Shown here one piece after another: positions 17,258 to 25,988 of a stretch of DNA of 64,000 nucleotides. Positions within the stretch are counted from its first letter, which is position 1. Each line of letters starts with the position of its first letter. Origin of the DNA: CAIQPV01 sp964480365 (lineage in GTDB: Bacteria > Pseudomonadota > Gammaproteobacteria > Burkholderiales > Gallionellaceae); the NCBI GenBank assembly GCA_964480365.1, contig CAYZPM010000011.1, positions 1 through 64,000 of the forward strand, given 5' to 3'. A program made the translations under genes and the position numbers. A model generated the notes under the pieces. That model saw nothing but the letters and a program-made list of their open reading frames with translations. It searched no databases and was not told the origin of the DNA.

Positions 17258-17271
17258 TCGAGAAATAGCTT

Positions 17272-17493
17272 ATGAGGCACCAAATGTTTGAAGTTTCACA
17301 TCAGGTTGACGAGAGCAAAATTGATGCGGCCGCCCGGTTAGAATGCAGCGTCTGCCGGTGGGTATATGATCCGGTAGAGGGCGATCCTACAGCCCACGTT
17401 TCGTGCTGCACGCCATTTTCCGCATTGCCCGCACAGTGGCGATGCCCGTATTGCGATGCGCCAAAACACAAATTCATGGTATTGAAAGAATGA
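17272..17493 (+). CDS. hupI: Rubredoxin-like hydrogenase accessory protein HupI/HoxR
   Basis: This is a 73-residue rubredoxin. One iron would be held by Cys25, Cys28, Cys58 and Cys61 (ECSVCRWVYDPVEGDP and WRCPYCDAPKHKF). HupI/HoxR proteins are found in clusters of group 1 hydrogenases made or used in the presence of oxygen and help the assembly or protection of the small subunit. The usual PGTPF between the Cys pairs reads CCTPF here, adding two extra Cys. It overlaps hupJ by four bases (ATGA), so the two are translationally coupled. Confidence 0.9.
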   Translation: MRHQMFEVSHQVDESKIDAAARLECSVCRWVYDPVEGDPTAHVSCCTPFSALPAQWRCPYCDAPKHKFMVLKE

Positions 17494-17999
17494 TACAAAT
17501 CGTGCGAAACCTTGAGGCTTTATTCAGCGAAATTGCCCGGACGCGCATGGCCGATATGCCCATTCTCAACCCTGCATTACGGGTCGAGGCCGTTGGTTTC
17601 CGTGAGTGGGAAGGGAAATGGATAGGTGTATTAGTGACACCATGGACAATCAATCTGGTGTTGTTGCCCGGCCATGAAGCACCGCTCATTCCGTTGGCAT
17701 GGGAAGAAAAAACTGTGTGGAATTTCCCATCCGGCGCGTATAAGTTCATGGGACTTAATGAGCCAGCAATCGGAACGTGTCACATTTGCTCATTGATCTC
17801 GCCGGTGGAGTTCGCCACGCATGAGGAAGCACTGGCAGTTGCGCGAGAAATCATCGTCGCCTTGTTCGTCGAGAACGCACATGAAAATGAACAGGCAAAC
17901 ATGCTAATGATGGATGACGCACACCTCAAGGGCGAATCAAACCGTCCAGAAAATATGTCCCGGCGCAATTTTTTTCGCATGCCCTTTTTGGGAGGGTGA
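17490..17999 (+). CDS. hupJ: Hydrogenase assembly chaperone HybE/HupJ family
   Basis: The protein has 169 residues of the HybE/HupJ/HoxT family. Members act as chaperones during assembly and Tat export of the hydrogenase subunits. Family wording includes ILNPALRVEAVGF, GVLVTPWTINLVLLP and FPSGAYKFMG. The start ATG at 17490 overlaps the hupI stop; an upstream reading from 17403 would run through hupI and is not needed. The C-terminus reads MSRRNFFRMPFLGG, which looks like the first part of a twin-arginine signal placed at the wrong end; I do not know if this is common in the family. The next gene starts one base after the stop codon. Confidence 0.9.
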   Translation: MIQIVRNLEALFSEIARTRMADMPILNPALRVEAVGFREWEGKWIGVLVTPWTINLVLLPGHEAPLIPLAWEEKTVWNFPSGAYKFMGLNEPAIGTCHICSLISPVEFATHEEALAVAREIIVALFVENAHENEQANMLMMDDAHLKGESNRPENMSRRNFFRMPFLGG

Positions 18000-18000
18000 T

Positions 18001-19104
18001 ATGCCCTATTCGGGCAAACTGAATCTGCGCATCGTGTGGGATGGCAATGCCGTACTCGGCGTTGGGGTAAGGTCAACACGCCCCAAAGCATACCGGATAT
18101 TGAAAGGAAGATTGCCGGACAACGCCGTGCAATTGGTGCCCATGTTGTATAGCGTGTGCGGCAAGGCGCAGCAAGCGGCGGCTATTGCTGCAGTGTCTGC
18201 GGCACAAGGATGTGCGTTGACGAAAAACATGATCCTTGAGCGCGGTGTGGCTTGTGAGGCGATGCAGGAGCACTTGTGGCGCTTGCTGCTGGACTGGCCG
18301 AAATTGCTGGGCTTACCGCAAGCACAGCAGCAGTTTGTACATTGGCACGGCGCATTGAATACAATTGCAGCGGGCCAGGGTGACCCGGATAATTTGCTGG
18401 CTGAATTGCGTCAAGTATTGTTAGGCGTGACGGATGCAGAATGGAAGCACCTTGATTCATACGCCAAGTTGAGCGAGTGGCAGAATGCAGGGCATGGTTT
18501 ATTGGCACCTGTTTTTGGCGCTCTCGACCTTAAGGAAAGCAAGCTGGATTTTGCCGGGGAAACTGCGACATGTTCGTTGATGCCAACATGGACTGCAACC
18601 GAGGTGCTACAAATATTGGGTAGCCATCTTGACCATGAATTCGTCGCCATGCCGCAGCATGACGGCAAGCCGATGGAAACTGGTGCGCTGGCGCATAGTC
18701 AACACACACCGTTGCTGCAAGATGTGTTGCACATGCGTCCGGACAGACTGCTGGCAAGAGTGATTGCCAGACTCGTCGATTTGCTGGATAGTGCCGAAGC
18801 GATGGCGCATGAAAACATTACCGGACGCGTCCAGAATGTTTCTGCTTCAGATGCCGCTGGATTGTCTGTGGTGCAAACGGCGCGCGGCATGCTCATGCAC
18901 TATGTACGCATCGAAACAGAGCGTGTTGCGGAGTATCTGACCGTAGCGCCAACGGAATGGAATTTTCATCCGCAAGGCGTATTGGTAAACGGACTGATCG
19001 GCCTGAAGGAAAACGATGCGGAGCGATTGATGGAGACAGTGAAATCTTACGTGTTATCGCTCGACCCATGCGTGGAATTCGAGATCGAGCTTAGCCATGC
19101 ATGA
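18001..19104 (+). CDS. hupK: Hydrogenase assembly protein HupK/HoxV
   Basis: The protein has 367 residues and is a non-catalytic relative of the large subunit, thought to carry the Fe(CN)2CO group during maturation of membrane-bound hydrogenases. Remnants of both nickel motifs are visible: SVCGKAQ near residue 44 in place of R-CG-C, and LDPCVEFEIEL at the C-terminus in place of DPC-AC-H, with only one Cys kept in each. GGAGGGTG precedes ATG 18001. It overlaps hypA by 8 bp. Its substrate partner is presumably the large subunit at 14570. Confidence 0.88.
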   Translation: MPYSGKLNLRIVWDGNAVLGVGVRSTRPKAYRILKGRLPDNAVQLVPMLYSVCGKAQQAAAIAAVSAAQGCALTKNMILERGVACEAMQEHLWRLLLDWPKLLGLPQAQQQFVHWHGALNTIAAGQGDPDNLLAELRQVLLGVTDAEWKHLDSYAKLSEWQNAGHGLLAPVFGALDLKESKLDFAGETATCSLMPTWTATEVLQILGSHLDHEFVAMPQHDGKPMETGALAHSQHTPLLQDVLHMRPDRLLARVIARLVDLLDSAEAMAHENITGRVQNVSASDAAGLSVVQTARGMLMHYVRIETERVAEYLTVAPTEWNFHPQGVLVNGLIGLKENDAERLMETVKSYVLSLDPCVEFEIELSHA

Positions 19105-19438
19105 GATGGCGCTGGCCGAAAGCATCGTGCAACTGGTTGAAGATGCGGCGCGTGCTGATGGTTGCACCAAGGTCAAAGCCGTGTGGCTGGAGATCGGCCA
19201 GTTGGCCGCCGTGGAAAAAGAAGCATTGCGTTTCTGCTTCGACGCGGTGACGCACGACAGTATTGCCGAAGGCGCGCGTCTGGAGATCGTCGAGACGCCC
19301 GGTCAAGGCTGGTGCATGAAATGCGAAGGCAATGTAGCGATTACGGCACTTCATGAGCCGTGCCCTGTCTGCGGTAGTTACCAGATACAAGTGACGGGCG
19401 GCAGCGAGATGCGGGTTAAGGAATTGGAAGTCGAATAG
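19097..19438 (+). CDS. hypA: Hydrogenase nickel-incorporation protein HypA
   Basis: This is a nickel chaperone of 113 residues. It starts MHEMALAESIV, with His2 and Glu3 in the nickel site, and has a structural zinc site of two Cys pairs (WCMKCEGN and CPVCGSYQ). It works with HypB to insert nickel into the large subunit. It overlaps the end of hupK and is followed by hypB after 9 bp, so the three are translated from one mRNA. Confidence 0.96.
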   Translation: MHEMALAESIVQLVEDAARADGCTKVKAVWLEIGQLAAVEKEALRFCFDAVTHDSIAEGARLEIVETPGQGWCMKCEGNVAITALHEPCPVCGSYQIQVTGGSEMRVKELEVE

Positions 19439-19447
19439 GGGAATGAA

Positions 19448-20317
19448 ATGTGTACGACATGCGGATGTGGATCGGGACAAACACTCATCGGTGGACATGC
19501 TCTCAAGCAGCGCCCCCAATCAGGCGCGCAAGTGCAATACCGTGTGCATAGCAAGAACACTGCACATTCGCACGAGCATGTCCATGCACATGACCCAATA
19601 GATTTTGGCGCTGGCCCCGCAGGTGCGCATGCACCGGGCATGAGCCAGGCGCGCATGGTGAAAATCGAGCGCGACATTCTGTCCAAGAACGACAGCTATG
19701 CCCAAGAAAATCGCAGCTATCTTTCCGGGCACAGAATCTTCGCGCTCAATCTGGTATCCAGTCCCGGCTCCGGAAAAACAACGTTGCTGGTAAAAAGTAT
19801 CAACGCGCTAAACGGCAGCTTGCCGCTCGCCGTCATCGAAGGCGATCAGCAGACCGACAACGATGCCGCTCGAATCCGTGCCACCGGCGCCCCTGCTTTG
19901 CAAATCAACACCGGCAAGGGATGTCATCTGGATGCATACATGGTAGGTCAGGCCATGCAGCAACTCGGCTTGCAGGATGACAGCCTGCTGCTGATCGAGA
20001 ATGTCGGCAACCTGGTATGTCCCGCCAGTTTTGATCTGGGCGAAGCGCACAAGGTCGCGATCCTTTCCGTGACCGAGGGAGAAGACAAACCGCTCAAATA
20101 TCCCGACATGTTTCGCGCCTCGGATTTGATGCTGCTGAACAAATGTGATCTGCTGCCATACCTCACCTTCGACGCCGATCTCGCGGTTGAAAATGCACGC
20201 CGCGTGAATCCGAACATACAAGTGATCCGCATTTCCGCCACCAGCGGCGAAGGCATGGATGAATGGCTGGAGTGGATCAAGGCGGGTTGCCGGAAAGCGG
20301 TTTCGGGTCGGAAGTAA
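19448..20317 (+). CDS. hypB: Hydrogenase nickel-incorporation GTPase HypB
   Basis: This GTPase of 289 residues delivers nickel to the large subunit. The N-terminus MCTTCGCGSGQ holds the high-affinity CxxCGC metal site, followed by a modest His-rich stretch (HSHEHVHAHD, residues about 40-50). The G domain has the P-loop SSPGSGKTTLL, EGDQQTDNDA, the G-domain metal-site Cys and His (GKGCHLDA), and NKCDLLPY for guanine recognition. It ends the tight hupD-to-hypB run; hypF follows after 200 bp that hold an inverted-repeat element. Confidence 0.96.
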   Translation: MCTTCGCGSGQTLIGGHALKQRPQSGAQVQYRVHSKNTAHSHEHVHAHDPIDFGAGPAGAHAPGMSQARMVKIERDILSKNDSYAQENRSYLSGHRIFALNLVSSPGSGKTTLLVKSINALNGSLPLAVIEGDQQTDNDAARIRATGAPALQINTGKGCHLDAYMVGQAMQQLGLQDDSLLLIENVGNLVCPASFDLGEAHKVAILSVTEGEDKPLKYPDMFRASDLMLLNKCDLLPYLTFDADLAVENARRVNPNIQVIRISATSGEGMDEWLEWIKAGCRKAVSGRK

Positions 20318-20365
20318 TGAATCCGTAGTACTGGCGTGACAACACAATGAATCAAAAACAAATCT

Positions 20366-20503
20366 CACCACAGAGACACAGAGACGCAGAGAAAAAAAGG
20401 AGAAAGATTTTGCTTTTCTCTGATGAAACTACTAGCCATTCGACTAAGGCTGGCAACAGCGCCAGCCAAGTCGCTGGTTATGTGTCTCGGTGTCTCTGTG
20501 GTG
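20366..20503. repeat. Inverted-repeat element between hypB and hypF
   Basis: The 23-bp arms at 20366-20388 and 20481-20503 are inverted copies with 21 of 23 matches; the outer 14 bp (CACCACAGAGACAC) are perfect. The whole unit is 138 bp. Similar CACCACAGAGACACAGAG elements are widely scattered in proteobacterial genomes, as I remember. It carries no open reading frame of its own and lies wholly between two genes of the hydrogenase operon. Confidence 0.75.
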
Positions 20504-20519
20504 GAAGGTTTTGACTGTA

Positions 20520-22823
20520 ATGATCCACGCGCAAATCAGAGTATCTGGCCAAGTCCAGGGCGTTGGCTTCCGCCCTTTCGTCTTCCGGCTTGCACAAGAA
20601 CTTGATCTGGCTGGCTGGGTGCGCAACGACAGCGAGGGCGTGGAAATTTCTGTCGAGGGTGGTCGTCCGCAAGTGATGCGTTTGATCGAACGCCTGCAAA
20701 GCGAACCGCCTGTGCTGGCGCGAGTGGAAAAGGTCACTCATATCCTGGGGCTGGCAACCATTGGCTTACGCGGCTTCAGCATCGCAGCAAGCAAGATGGG
20801 AAAGACTCAAACCGGCATCGCGCCTGACATGGCGATTTGCCCCGAGTGCCTGGCAGAATTGTTTAACCCCGCCGACCGGCGTTACCGTCATCCCTTCATC
20901 AATTGCATCCATTGCGGCCCGCGCTACACGCTGACTGCACGGTTGCCCTATGACCGTGCCAACACCAGCATGGCAAAGTTTACACAATGCCCGGCTTGTC
21001 AAAACGAATACGACACCCCCAGCACGCGCCGCTTTCACGCACAACCCAACGCCTGTCCGGCATGCGGGCCGCGCTTGCAGTTGTACGATGAGCACTGGCA
21101 ACCAGTAACAACTGATGATCCAATTGCCGCAACCGCTGAGCGAATTCGTTCCGGGCAGATCGTCGCAATCAAAGGCGTGGGTGGCTTCCATCTGGTTTGC
21201 GATGCGCGCAACGCTGTGGCAGTGACAAGATTGCGTAGCGGTAAACAGCGCGAGGAAAAGCCCTTCGCGGTGATGGTGCTGAACAGGTTTTCTGCCGAGC
21301 GCTATGCTCGTTTTCCCGATCATGAAGCAGCGTTGCTGGAAGTGGGCGAGCGTCCCATTGTGTTGCTGCACAAATCCGTAACTTGCGACGCAGAATTGTC
21401 CGGCGTTGCTCCCGGCTTGTCCTGCATCGGCTTGATGCTGCCCTACACGCCGCTGCATTACCTGCTGTTCCACGAACTGCTGGGCGAACCGGATGGCACC
21501 GAATGGCTGCATCAAGCGACGCCTCTTGCATTGGTGATGACCAGCGCCAATCCCGGCGGCGAGCCGCTGGTAAAAGATGATGCCGAAGCGCGGCTGTCGC
21601 TTTCCGGTTTGGCCGATGCTTTTCTCAGTCATGACCGCGAAATCCTGCATCGTTGCGACGACAGCGTATTGAAATGGCAAGGGAATGCTGCCGCTTTCAT
21701 CCGCCGCGCACGCGGCTACACCCCGCGTCGTATCGTGCTGCCTTTTACTGGCCCGTCGATACTTGCCTGCGGGGCATGGCTGAAAAATACCGTCTGCCTG
21801 ACAAGAGGCAACGAAGCCTTCGTCTCGCAGCACATCGGCGACCTCGATCATGCCGGTGCGCGGCAAATGCTGGACGAGACCGTCGCACATCTGTGCCACA
21901 TCCTCGATGTGCAGCCGCGAGCCGTGGCGCACGACCTGCACCCGGATTTCTACAGCACACAGTTCGCACAAGCATATGCCGTGCAACACAACTTACCGAT
22001 CTTCGCGGTACAGCATCACCACGCCCACATCGCCGCCATCTGCGCCGAACATTGCGTCACTGAACCTGTGCTCGGGCTGGCGCTGGACGGCGTGGGGCTG
22101 GGCACCGAGGGCAGCGCCTGGGGCGGTGAACTGTTGCGCGTGGAGGGTACAAACTGCCTGCGCATCGGACATCTAGCCCCATTAGTCATGCCCGGCGTAG
22201 ACCGTGCCGCACGCGAACCTTGGCGTATGGCAGCAGCCGTAATGTTTGACATGGATCGTGCCGATGAAATTGCACAGCGCTTTCCAGCACAGGCGGGAGC
22301 GGGGACGGTGGTCAGCATGATGCAGCGCCAGTTGAATTGCGCCTCCACCACAAGCATGGGGCGATGGTTCGATGCGGCTGCCGGGTTGCTGGGCGTGAAC
22401 GAAATACAAGGCTACGAAGGTCAGGCGGCAATGCTGTTGGAAGGTCTGGCTGAACGAAACGGCAAGGTCGAACCACTCGCGGAGGGCTACACAATCACTG
22501 CTGACGGAATATTAAACTTGCGCCCACTACTTACCGCTCTCGCCGACTGCAAAGATGCTGCTTACGGCGCAGCATTGTTCCATGCCACGCTCGCTGACGG
22601 ACTGATTGCGTGGGTGCTTCGTGCCGCTGCGCAATGCAACATAAACCATGTTGCGCTGGGTGGCGGATGTTTCCTCAACAACATATTGACACAAGCATTG
22701 ACGGAGGCTTTGTCAGCGCATGGCTTGCGCGTGCTGAAAGCGCAACAGTTGCCGTCCAACGATGGCGGAATTTCGCTCGGTCAGGCCACTATTGCTTTGC
22801 AAAGTATCCAACAAAAAGATTGA
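20520..22823 (+). CDS. hypF: Carbamoyltransferase HypF
   Basis: HypF makes the thiocarbamate on HypE from carbamoyl phosphate, the source of the cyanide ligands of the NiFe cofactor. It has 767 residues with the full domain order: acylphosphatase (about 1-90, VSGQVQGVGFRPFVFRLA), two zinc-finger units with four Cys pairs (CPECLAELF, CIHCGPRY, CPACQNEY, CPACGPRL, about 100-190), a YrdC-like domain (200-380) and a Kae1-like domain with the metal motif HHHAHIAAI. ATG 20520 is chosen over an earlier GTG at 20490 because the GTG lies inside the repeat element. HypE, HypC and HypD, its partners, are not in the window. Confidence 0.96.
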   Translation: MIHAQIRVSGQVQGVGFRPFVFRLAQELDLAGWVRNDSEGVEISVEGGRPQVMRLIERLQSEPPVLARVEKVTHILGLATIGLRGFSIAASKMGKTQTGIAPDMAICPECLAELFNPADRRYRHPFINCIHCGPRYTLTARLPYDRANTSMAKFTQCPACQNEYDTPSTRRFHAQPNACPACGPRLQLYDEHWQPVTTDDPIAATAERIRSGQIVAIKGVGGFHLVCDARNAVAVTRLRSGKQREEKPFAVMVLNRFSAERYARFPDHEAALLEVGERPIVLLHKSVTCDAELSGVAPGLSCIGLMLPYTPLHYLLFHELLGEPDGTEWLHQATPLALVMTSANPGGEPLVKDDAEARLSLSGLADAFLSHDREILHRCDDSVLKWQGNAAAFIRRARGYTPRRIVLPFTGPSILACGAWLKNTVCLTRGNEAFVSQHIGDLDHAGARQMLDETVAHLCHILDVQPRAVAHDLHPDFYSTQFAQAYAVQHNLPIFAVQHHHAHIAAICAEHCVTEPVLGLALDGVGLGTEGSAWGGELLRVEGTNCLRIGHLAPLVMPGVDRAAREPWRMAAAVMFDMDRADEIAQRFPAQAGAGTVVSMMQRQLNCASTTSMGRWFDAAAGLLGVNEIQGYEGQAAMLLEGLAERNGKVEPLAEGYTITADGILNLRPLLTALADCKDAAYGAALFHATLADGLIAWVLRAAAQCNINHVALGGGCFLNNILTQALTEALSAHGLRVLKAQQLPSNDGGISLGQATIALQSIQQKD

Positions 22824-23319
22824 AAATTGTGTTGGGGTAAATGAGCGTGATCATGCGATGGATAGTACGGTGCTGAAATATAATTTGCTGTCCGCATCGG
22901 CAAAAAAACGCGCTCACCATAGTGGACTTCGAAAATACCCACGCCGTTAGCAAAAATAGTTGAAATGCAGAATCGAAAGCCCGCATGCCAATTTCTGCAT
23001 TTGGCGGCTGGCCGGTGAAAAAATAGCAGCACGAACCGCTGCAGCGTGCCAAAACCTAACCTCAAGAACGAACCCCAGATAGGATCCCACACCAGCGGCC
23101 TGCCTTGTTCTTTCTCGCAGGTCTGATTAATCCGCAGGGCGATGCACCTCTTTTTAAACTAACTCCAAGTGAGTAGCCTATAGCATAGGACAAACACTGA
23201 TGGGGCATTTCAGTATTTTCTTACCGCTTATCAGGCAAATATCCTATTCTTTTAAAGCCGCTGCTTCGTTAAAGTAAGGAACCTAAAAACAACACCAAAT
23301 CAATCAGAGGAACAACGCC
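22824..23319. other. Gap between hypF and a regulator gene
   Basis: No convincing gene is seen in this 496-bp gap. Readings on either strand lack a good ribosome site or a family pattern. A short imperfect palindrome, CCTATAGCATAGG, lies about 150 bp before the next start. I found no terminator with a T tract after hypF. Confidence 0.4.
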
Positions 23320-23952
23320 ATGACTATTAGAGTAATCCTTGCAGATAACCAGCAAATGTTGCTCGATGCTTTAAGTTCGTTTCTTGGAAATGAGAAGGAC
23401 ATAAAGGTAGTGGGATTGGCCACAGACGGTTGCGCAGTCCAGGATCTCTCCGCATCATTACAGCCTGATGTGGTTGTGATGGGCGTTTGTATGCCCGACA
23501 TGAACGGCATTGAGGTGACGCGCCGACTGGTTGCGGAACATCCGAAAATCAAGATCGTCGCTCTATCAACTTTCTCCCAGAAACAGCATGTTCTTGGAAT
23601 GCTTGAAGCTGGCGCCTCCGCCTATGTAATCAAGGAAAATCCCGGTAGTGAATTGGTAAGTGCATTGCATGCGGTAATGAAAGGTCAGAAATACTTGTGC
23701 ATGGACGTTGTAGATGTGGTGGCTAATCATGTCGGCCAGAACCCTATAGTGGTCCCGCATCTCGCACCTCGCGAACGCGAGGTGCTACAGCTTCTGGCGG
23801 AAGGCGGCACCTCTCCGGTGATCGCAAAACGCCTGTTCATTTCCACCAGCACGGTTGATGTACACCGCCGCAATATCATGAAAAAACTCGATCTGCATAA
23901 CGTTGCGGAATTAACCAAGTACGCTGTCCGTAATGGGCTGACGTATGTTTGA
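23320..23952 (+). CDS. NarL/LuxR-type regulator with a non-phosphorylatable receiver
   Basis: The protein has 210 residues: receiver domain (1-120) and LuxR-type helix-turn-helix (145-205, LAPREREVLQLLAEG, STSTVDVHRRNIMKKLDL). The receiver is atypical. Where the phospho-acceptor Asp belongs, the sequence reads VVVMGVCMPDMNG, so residue 55 is Gly. The second acidic residue of the N-terminal pair is Asn (ADN at 8-10). The conserved switch Ser/Thr (ALST) and Lys (VIKEN) remain. By family knowledge such pseudo-receivers cannot be phosphorylated in the usual way and act constitutively or through ligand or protein binding. The start has a usable ribosome site (GAGGAACAACGCC). No kinase is adjacent. 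The normal paralogue is at 25076. Confidence 0.9.
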   Translation: MTIRVILADNQQMLLDALSSFLGNEKDIKVVGLATDGCAVQDLSASLQPDVVVMGVCMPDMNGIEVTRRLVAEHPKIKIVALSTFSQKQHVLGMLEAGASAYVIKENPGSELVSALHAVMKGQKYLCMDVVDVVANHVGQNPIVVPHLAPREREVLQLLAEGGTSPVIAKRLFISTSTVDVHRRNIMKKLDLHNVAELTKYAVRNGLTYV

Positions 23953-24164
23953 CGTTACTGCTGCTGATGTTTCGATAAATGAACAACGGAAGACAGTCTT
24001 GACAGAACATCTGAGCCACCTTATCCCGGTTGAGATCAGCGTTCACGGTCATTGTTTGTTTTAACTCGACACAAATGGACAATTTGCTTATATCAACAAA
24101 TGTTGCTGCGGACAGGTTCAAACTGCGCGGCAAGACCTGTAGTCAAACACATGAGGAGCAGGCT

Positions 24165-24409
24165 ATGTCAGACAAAAACTTAGTAGGAACACCCGACACG
24201 CAAGGGTTTGTAGAAGCTGCGCGGGTTGATGCAAAATCAGCACAGCAAAGGCCGCAGCATATGCAGCAAAGACCGCAACAGATGCAGCAACCAAGGCTGC
24301 GGCAGCGCAGAATGCAGTTAGTCTCGTAGGTCGTGAAAACAAATTTCGGGATGGGATACGCTACATCCTGCGAAATCGGATGTACGAATTGATTCCTGAA
24401 TGGGAGTAA
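24165..24409 (+). pseudogene. Frameshifted small Ala/Lys-rich protein gene
   Basis: A good start (AGGAG before ATG 24165) opens MSDKNLVGTPDTQGFVEAAR, then VDAKSA. From about 24242 the sensible reading continues in the -1 frame as AKAAAYAAKTATDAATKAAA, then AQNAVSLVGRENKFRDGIRY and ILRNRMYELIPEWE to a stop at 24407-24409. In the original frame the rest is an odd Gln/Arg-rich string. The joint product would be about 80 residues, with an Ala-rich helix and a basic-aromatic end. One missing base near 24240 explains it, either a true mutation or a sequencing error. AAAA at 24233-24236 could in principle allow slippage. Family not recognised. Confidence 0.55.
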
Positions 24410-24475
24410 TTTCCCGGACGTGTTTAGTGGTTACAAATTACTTTTTTATAATTTAATACGCTCACAAGCGATCAC

Positions 24476-24724
24476 TCAGATTCGCTTGCCAGGTCGCTTT
24501 GTATATTCAAAAGCTTTCGCTCGATTCTTTAACACCATATTCAATCGGCCAACTTCATTAGTGGCGTCTTGTAACTTCTCGCATAGTGTTAGAAGCCCGT
24601 TTGCCAATCGTTCATTCGCCGATTTCAAGCTACCAATCTCGGTTTCAGCAGCTTTGAGTTTTATGGTTAATTCACTGTTCTTCCGCACATCTTCATTATG
24701 GGGTTCATAAAGTTCTTTAGTCAT
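24476..24724 (-). CDS. Hypothetical coiled-coil protein, 82 residues
   Basis: ATG at 24724 follows AGGA at about 9 bases. The product is soluble and almost wholly helical, with a likely coiled coil from residue 15 to 65 (ELTIKLKAAETEIGSLKSAN, then LCEKLQDATNEVGRLNMVLK). The end is basic (KRPGKRI). Family not recognised. It lies convergent to the frameshifted gene at 24165, with 66 bp between. The combination of length, ribosome site and regular heptads makes it a better candidate than a chance reading. Confidence 0.5.
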   Translation of the reverse strand: MTKELYEPHNEDVRKNSELTIKLKAAETEIGSLKSANERLANGLLTLCEKLQDATNEVGRLNMVLKNRAKAFEYTKRPGKRI

Positions 24725-25075
24725 GTCCAATAATCCTCAGTGGTTTGTGGATGAGGCTGGATAAGTGCTATTTTGACGATGTGACGCCTTTTAATATATA
24801 GGCGTTTTGCCATATAAACGATAAGGAAATCCTGAAATACTACATCGGGGTTTGTCTTATGCCACCGGCCCATCAAACCCAGTGAACTCCCAGTTCCGAT
24901 AATTGCAATTCAATATACGCATGGATGACTGATTCGCATGAAGCAGTCGGTCAGGAATGCGCTCCATAACATCAATAACAGATGTCCAGATTACAAATCG
25001 CTTCCCGACCTGCCCATTGCATGTTTCACGCCCAACCGTTACATTAACCGTCTTCCCATTGGAATGGGTTAAACC
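24725..25075. other. Gap before the second LuxR-type regulator
   Basis: This gap holds the leader of the gene on its left and the upstream region of the regulator at 25076. A minus-strand reading from 25105 to 24857 has protein-like composition but no ribosome site, and it overlaps the regulator start, so it is not called. Confidence 0.35.
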
Positions 25076-25726
25076 ATGATCCGGGTACTTATTGTTGATG
25101 ACCACTCCGTTGTGCGCCAGGGACTGAGAAGAATACTGGACGATGCGAGAGGAATTGAAGTTGGCGGTGAAGCTGCCAACGGGGTTGAAGCGCTTAAAAA
25201 ACTTCGCGCGGAAAAGTTTGATGTCGTGCTTCTCGATCTTTCAATGCCCGAGAAAAACGGGTTTGATACCCTGATGCAAATCTTGGACGGACACAGCGGA
25301 GCCAAAGTGTTGATCCTGAGCATGTACCCGGAAGATCAGTGCGCTGTCCGCCTGATGAAAGCCGGTGCGTCGGGCTATATCACGAAGGACACCGCGCCGG
25401 AGCAAGTGGTAGAGGCGGTACGAAAAGTGGTTGTGGGCAAAAAACACATCAGCCCTGCCCTTGCCGAATTGCTGCTTCAAGAATGCGGCGTTGATACCGA
25501 CAAGCCATTGCACGAACTCCTGAGCGACAGAGAATATCAGGTGTTGCGTTTGCTGGGTTCGGGGAAAACAGTATCTGAAATCGCGGAAGGCTTATCGATA
25601 AGCGTCAAGACCGTCAGCACCTACCGCGCGCACATTCTCGATAAAATGAAATTGAAAAACAATGCCGCACTTACTATTTATGTGCTGCAGAATGACTTGC
25701 GAATCCAAACAACAGTGACAGATTGA
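25076..25726 (+). CDS. NarL/FixJ-type response regulator
   Basis: The protein has 216 residues with a complete receiver domain: acidic pair VDDH (8-9), phospho-acceptor Asp54 in VVLLDLSMPEKNG, and Lys in YITKDTAPEQ. The DNA-binding domain is LuxR-type (LSDREYQVLRLLGSG, ISVKTVSTYRAHILDKM). By family knowledge it is a transcription factor controlled by a histidine kinase. No kinase gene is adjacent; the next gene is a c-di-GMP protein. It shares its layout with the regulator at 23320, but that one has lost its Asp. Confidence 0.93.
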   Translation: MIRVLIVDDHSVVRQGLRRILDDARGIEVGGEAANGVEALKKLRAEKFDVVLLDLSMPEKNGFDTLMQILDGHSGAKVLILSMYPEDQCAVRLMKAGASGYITKDTAPEQVVEAVRKVVVGKKHISPALAELLLQECGVDTDKPLHELLSDREYQVLRLLGSGKTVSEIAEGLSISVKTVSTYRAHILDKMKLKNNAALTIYVLQNDLRIQTTVTD

Positions 25727-25988
25727 CTTTGTCATCTTTATAAAAAGCCATTGATTAAACAGGGGAAAGCCTTTCCCTTATATTCAGGCACCGCAGTAAT
25801 ATTCCATCCATTTCCGAACCTGCGGCACATGACAAACATGGATGGGTTATTTTCTCATTTACTGGATGCTTATCAAGTAAAGTGCTGATATTTTAAAAAA
25901 TCCATACTGTCCGGATTGCTATAATTCATTCTGGAATTATTGTTTACGACACACTTTTAATGTCTTTGACACGCATTCATAAAAAAAC

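Noticed and set aside
20766..21989. 407-codon minus-strand reading inside hypF
   Set aside because: It is antisense to a complete HypF with all motifs and has random-looking composition.
24857..25105. Minus-strand reading of 82 codons before the second LuxR-type regulator
   Set aside because: It has no ribosome site, overlaps the regulator's start and shows no family pattern.
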